DNA from: Seminavis robusta | Taxonomy: Eukaryota; Bacillariophyta; Bacillariophyceae; Naviculales; Naviculaceae | Direction: 5' to 3' | Length of the DNA stretch: 42,099 nt | Assembly (NCBI GenBank): GCA_903772945.1 | Contig: CAICTM010000939.1 | Coordinates: 1-42,099 of the forward strand | Shown here: positions 39,849 through 42,099 of the stretch, one piece after another | Layout of the letters: each line of letters begins with the position of its first letter | Numbering within the stretch: the first letter of the stretch is position 1 | Position numbers and translations under genes: made by a program | The notes under the pieces: generated by a model | What the model was told of the DNA's origin: nothing | The model's input: the letters and a program-made list of their open reading frames with translations, nothing else | Database searches by the model: none

Positions 39849-39911
39849 TATCATATGTATCGTACGTATTGTATGTATTGTACATATTGTATGTATCGTA
39901 CGTATTGTACT
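39849..39911. repeat. Seven-copy 9-bp tandem repeat, consensus TAT(C/T)GTA(C/T)G
   Basis: Seven contiguous 9-nt units run from 39849 to 39911: tatcatatg, tatcgtacg, tattgtatg, tattgtaca, tattgtatg, tatcgtacg, tattgtact. The units are rich in TA/GTAC self-complementary steps, and the array is roughly palindromic around its middle. It lies just outside, or at the end of, the right-hand LTR candidate. Confidence 0.85.
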
Positions 39912-39919
39912 GCACTACG

Positions 39920-40339
39920 CTAAAAGCTAGTGTAAAGATCTTTCGAGTGTTTTGAGTTTGAGAGAATGAAAGTTATGAGAGAGATTAGAAAGCTATGAAA
40001 ACTAATCAACGAGAGAGATCATCATCAAAGGATCGTAGATCTGGCTTCCCGCGGGAGACTATAAAGTGTGATAGAGTAGGTTGTGGTAGTAATCCTACGT
40101 CTCTCCACGATCCTCAAACGGAACGCGTGGAAGGTTTGTCTAGCCTGGATCTAGTAGCGTGGAAGTACTCCACGCTGGCTAAATATCTAGAGCGATGTTT
40201 CATCATCAAACCTAGTATGACTAGCGCGGTCATTGAGAACCCTGTCTCGAATGACTATTCACGAGAAGACTCAGTCATGAGTCGAACTCAAACCCTATCT
40301 AGGATCGAGTCGCGAATAAGGCTAAGAGCCGTGATTGCA
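39920..40339 (-). mobile_element. Probable 3' LTR of the right Gypsy-like element (outer boundary uncertain)
   Basis: On the complement the integrase stop is followed by about 130 bp, then a purine run CAGGGGGCGAA (about 40340-40350) that fits a polypurine tract. Directly after it comes TGCAATCACGG, a plausible LTR start with the usual TG. A CTTTATAGTC stretch inside could be its TATA element. I could not find the outer CA end or a target-site duplication, so the left coordinate is an estimate. Confidence 0.4.
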
Positions 40340-40470
40340 TTCGCCCCCTGACAAGGGTCACAGAAGGCGCGAAGCAGTCGGACAAGGAGAACATATGATT
40401 TAAAGTGGGGGCACTCTCATGAGATTGGATGTAGACATGTGCGTTCGCACGATGGCAATCCTACAAGGGA

Positions 40471-42099
40471 TCAGGCCTTGTATGGGTGTATATACCTTAT
40501 GTTCCAAAGTCTGGTAGACTGTGCCGCCGTTGGCGGTAGCATGTGGAGCCGTACAGTGCCATTGTCATTGACTCGGTCTATATGTGTAAGGACCTTTGTA
40601 CTTTGGCTGACCGTACTTGCGTGCTGATACTGTTGAATCATCACAGTATCGTTGACATTGTATTGATGAGGGACACGCGTTGCGTTTTCCCTATCGTTGT
40701 TTTGTTGATTAGTCGTTGGCGACGTCCTTAATGTACTTCCAGTTGGCTTCGAACCGGACGTTTGAATCGCGTCACGATTGAACACGAGCTGTGCGGGCGT
40801 TGCACGCAAGGTGGTATGAATCGTGGCATTCATTGCAAAGCGAACCGCCGGAGGACTCCATCCCAGGATCCATTCACGAGTCGTCTTGCACTTGATGTTT
40901 TGAACAGCGATCAAGTTACGTATGGTTTTGATGAGCACGCTCGACCATAGAGTTGGCTTGAGGGTTACGCGTGGGTGATGAACTTGCGACGAAGTCCATA
41001 TTCATCCCGGAGTGTCTTTTCGACCTCTGCGCGGAACTCACGTCCTCTATCCATGATAACCTAGCAGGCCATGGATACCGGTAAGCCACGTTTGTTCTAG
41101 GACGATGGCTACTTCGTCTGCTGCCTTGGAGCAGATCTCTGCAATCTCGAACCATCCGGTTACGGGATCAATCATTGTCAAGCAATGAATTGTGCAGGAA
41201 TTTTTTTCTTAGGATCCCGACGTTGTAAGGCCTATCAGTCAATCATAGTCTTTCCCAAGGGATCTCCTCGCAGTCTTTGGAGGCATCAATCCCAGCTTAC
41301 GCGTCTTGGGTTTGTTCATCTGCAGCTTTGGCAACGCTGACATACGGCCTGCACAGTCCTGCGCAGCCCTTTCCAGGTGTAGTGTTGGCTGAGGTTAGTT
41401 CGTGCGAGTCTCGCCAGGATGCATCAGCACACCATGGTACCATTCAATAGCTTCTTCTGCATAGTTTAGGTACGACGATTTTCTCGTCCTTGACTACTAA
41501 GTCGTAGGACTTATCCCCTCTGGGAAAGATTGCTTCTTGTAGTCGTTTGGCTTGTCCCTGAGGAGCTTCTTGATATCGTTGTCGTCTTCTGACGATGTCG
41601 ATCTCGGGGAACGAGAGAGGGAACTCGCTAGGGAAGTCCTCTTCGTCTGCAGCCAGAGTTCAGCGATCTCGCTGGCGTACATCCCATCTGTTTCGAAGAA
41701 CCTCGTTGTTGGAGATGTTAAGTCTCGAACACGCATCAGCGACGATGTTCTGTTCGCCCTTGATGTACCGTAGTTCAGGGCCGTATTCTTCCAGAATAAG
41801 GCGCCATCGCATTACGCGATCGGTATTGAAGTTCTACATGTAAGATTCTTGTGGTCCGTTTGTACAACGATCTTCTGTCCTAGAGAATGTTACGGAACTC
41901 TTTCAGAGTTTCTACGATACTGAGAAGTTCCTTCTCGGTAACTGTGTAACGGTCTGAGCAGGGTTGAGCTTCCTGCTGTAGAACGCGATAGGTTTTCCCT
42001 TCTGGGAAATTATCCGCACCTAGTTGAGTATCACTCGCATCCGTGTGGATAACGAAAGTATCGTTGAAGTCAGGGTAGGCGAGCAAGGTTTCTTTGCTG
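40471..42099 (-). pseudogene. Broken Ty3/Gypsy-type pol: RNase H and integrase regions
   Basis: Read on the complement from the window end. The RNase H domain comes first (LLAYPDFNDTF, VIHTDASDTQLGA, RYTVTEKELLSIVETLKEF, then in another frame IVVQTDHKNL and RWRLILEEYGPELRYIKGE with IVADA). Integrase pieces follow: GWFEIAEICSKAADE and NPQANSMVERAH, then FAMNATIHTTLRATPAQLVF and a C-terminal chromatin-side tail ending at 40471. The domain order is that of Gypsy elements. Small indels and stops break the frame at least five times between about 41,000 and 41,880. The element continues beyond the right edge, so gag, protease and reverse transcriptase are not visible. Confidence 0.75.

Noticed and set aside
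39995..40351. 118-codon plus-strand frame near the right end
   Set aside because: It lies inside the probable LTR and runs opposite to the element; it shows no domain.
1..42099. tRNA, rRNA or other structured RNA genes
   Set aside because: I looked in the intergenic stretches and found no cloverleaf, tRNA promoter box pair or rRNA-like segment that I could support by eye.

Overview
The window looks like a piece of a pennate diatom genome, most likely a benthic raphid species; Seminavis robusta or a relative is my guess, not a result. The reasons are short GT-AG introns (about 64-180 nt), the standard nuclear code, Pro/Thr-rich secreted proteins, a secreted prolyl 4-hydroxylase with a C-terminal ankyrin tail, a class C GPCR, a kinase-less LRR membrane protein, and Ty3/Gypsy-like retroelement fragments at both ends. 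No tRNA, rRNA, CRISPR array or prokaryotic operon was seen.

Layout. 1-1041 is the edge of a minus-strand Gypsy-like element (gag fragment). 2626-21231 is one giant plus-strand locus. It encodes a signal peptide, an acidic and R-x-P-repeat region, Pro/Thr/Ser (PTS) linkers and 16 copies of a Cys-containing ~155-185-residue extracellular domain: two 'A', nine near-identical 'B' and five divergent 'C'. In the given sequence it is broken by at least five frameshifts, all inside the repeats; read through, it would be a mucin-like protein of about 6,200 residues. 21875-23992 is an eight-exon secreted prolyl 4-hydroxylase. Two of its adjacent introns are copies of each other.

24410-27493 (minus) is the most unusual gene: a periplasmic-binding-protein-type receptor ectodomain, one membrane span, a PARP catalytic domain and a WWE domain, so a predicted receptor ADP-ribosyltransferase. 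It is transcribed away from 28749-33031 (plus), a GABA-B/mGluR-like class C GPCR with the same type of ectodomain. That gene is followed on the same strand by an SLC1-type symporter (33510-35322) that lacks the Asp normally used to bind amino-acid substrates. 35630-38550 (minus) is an LRR transmembrane protein whose four introns all fall at the same point of the LRR repeat.

38649-39683 is a degenerate reverse-transcriptase-type relic bounded by 13-bp direct repeats, inserted about 110 bp upstream of the LRR start codon. From 39849 to the end come a 9-bp tandem repeat, a probable LTR and a broken Gypsy-like pol (integrase, RNase H) on the minus strand.

Together the genes suggest a cell-surface and secretory neighbourhood: a giant extracellular Pro-rich protein, a secretory-pathway prolyl hydroxylase that might modify such proteins, two divergent ligand-binding receptors, a carboxylate-type transporter and an LRR surface protein. 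The functional links are inferences from position. The single-copy genes have clean reading frames, while the repeats and transposons carry many 1-2 nt indels. That pattern points to incomplete error-correction in repeats at least as much as to true pseudogenization.
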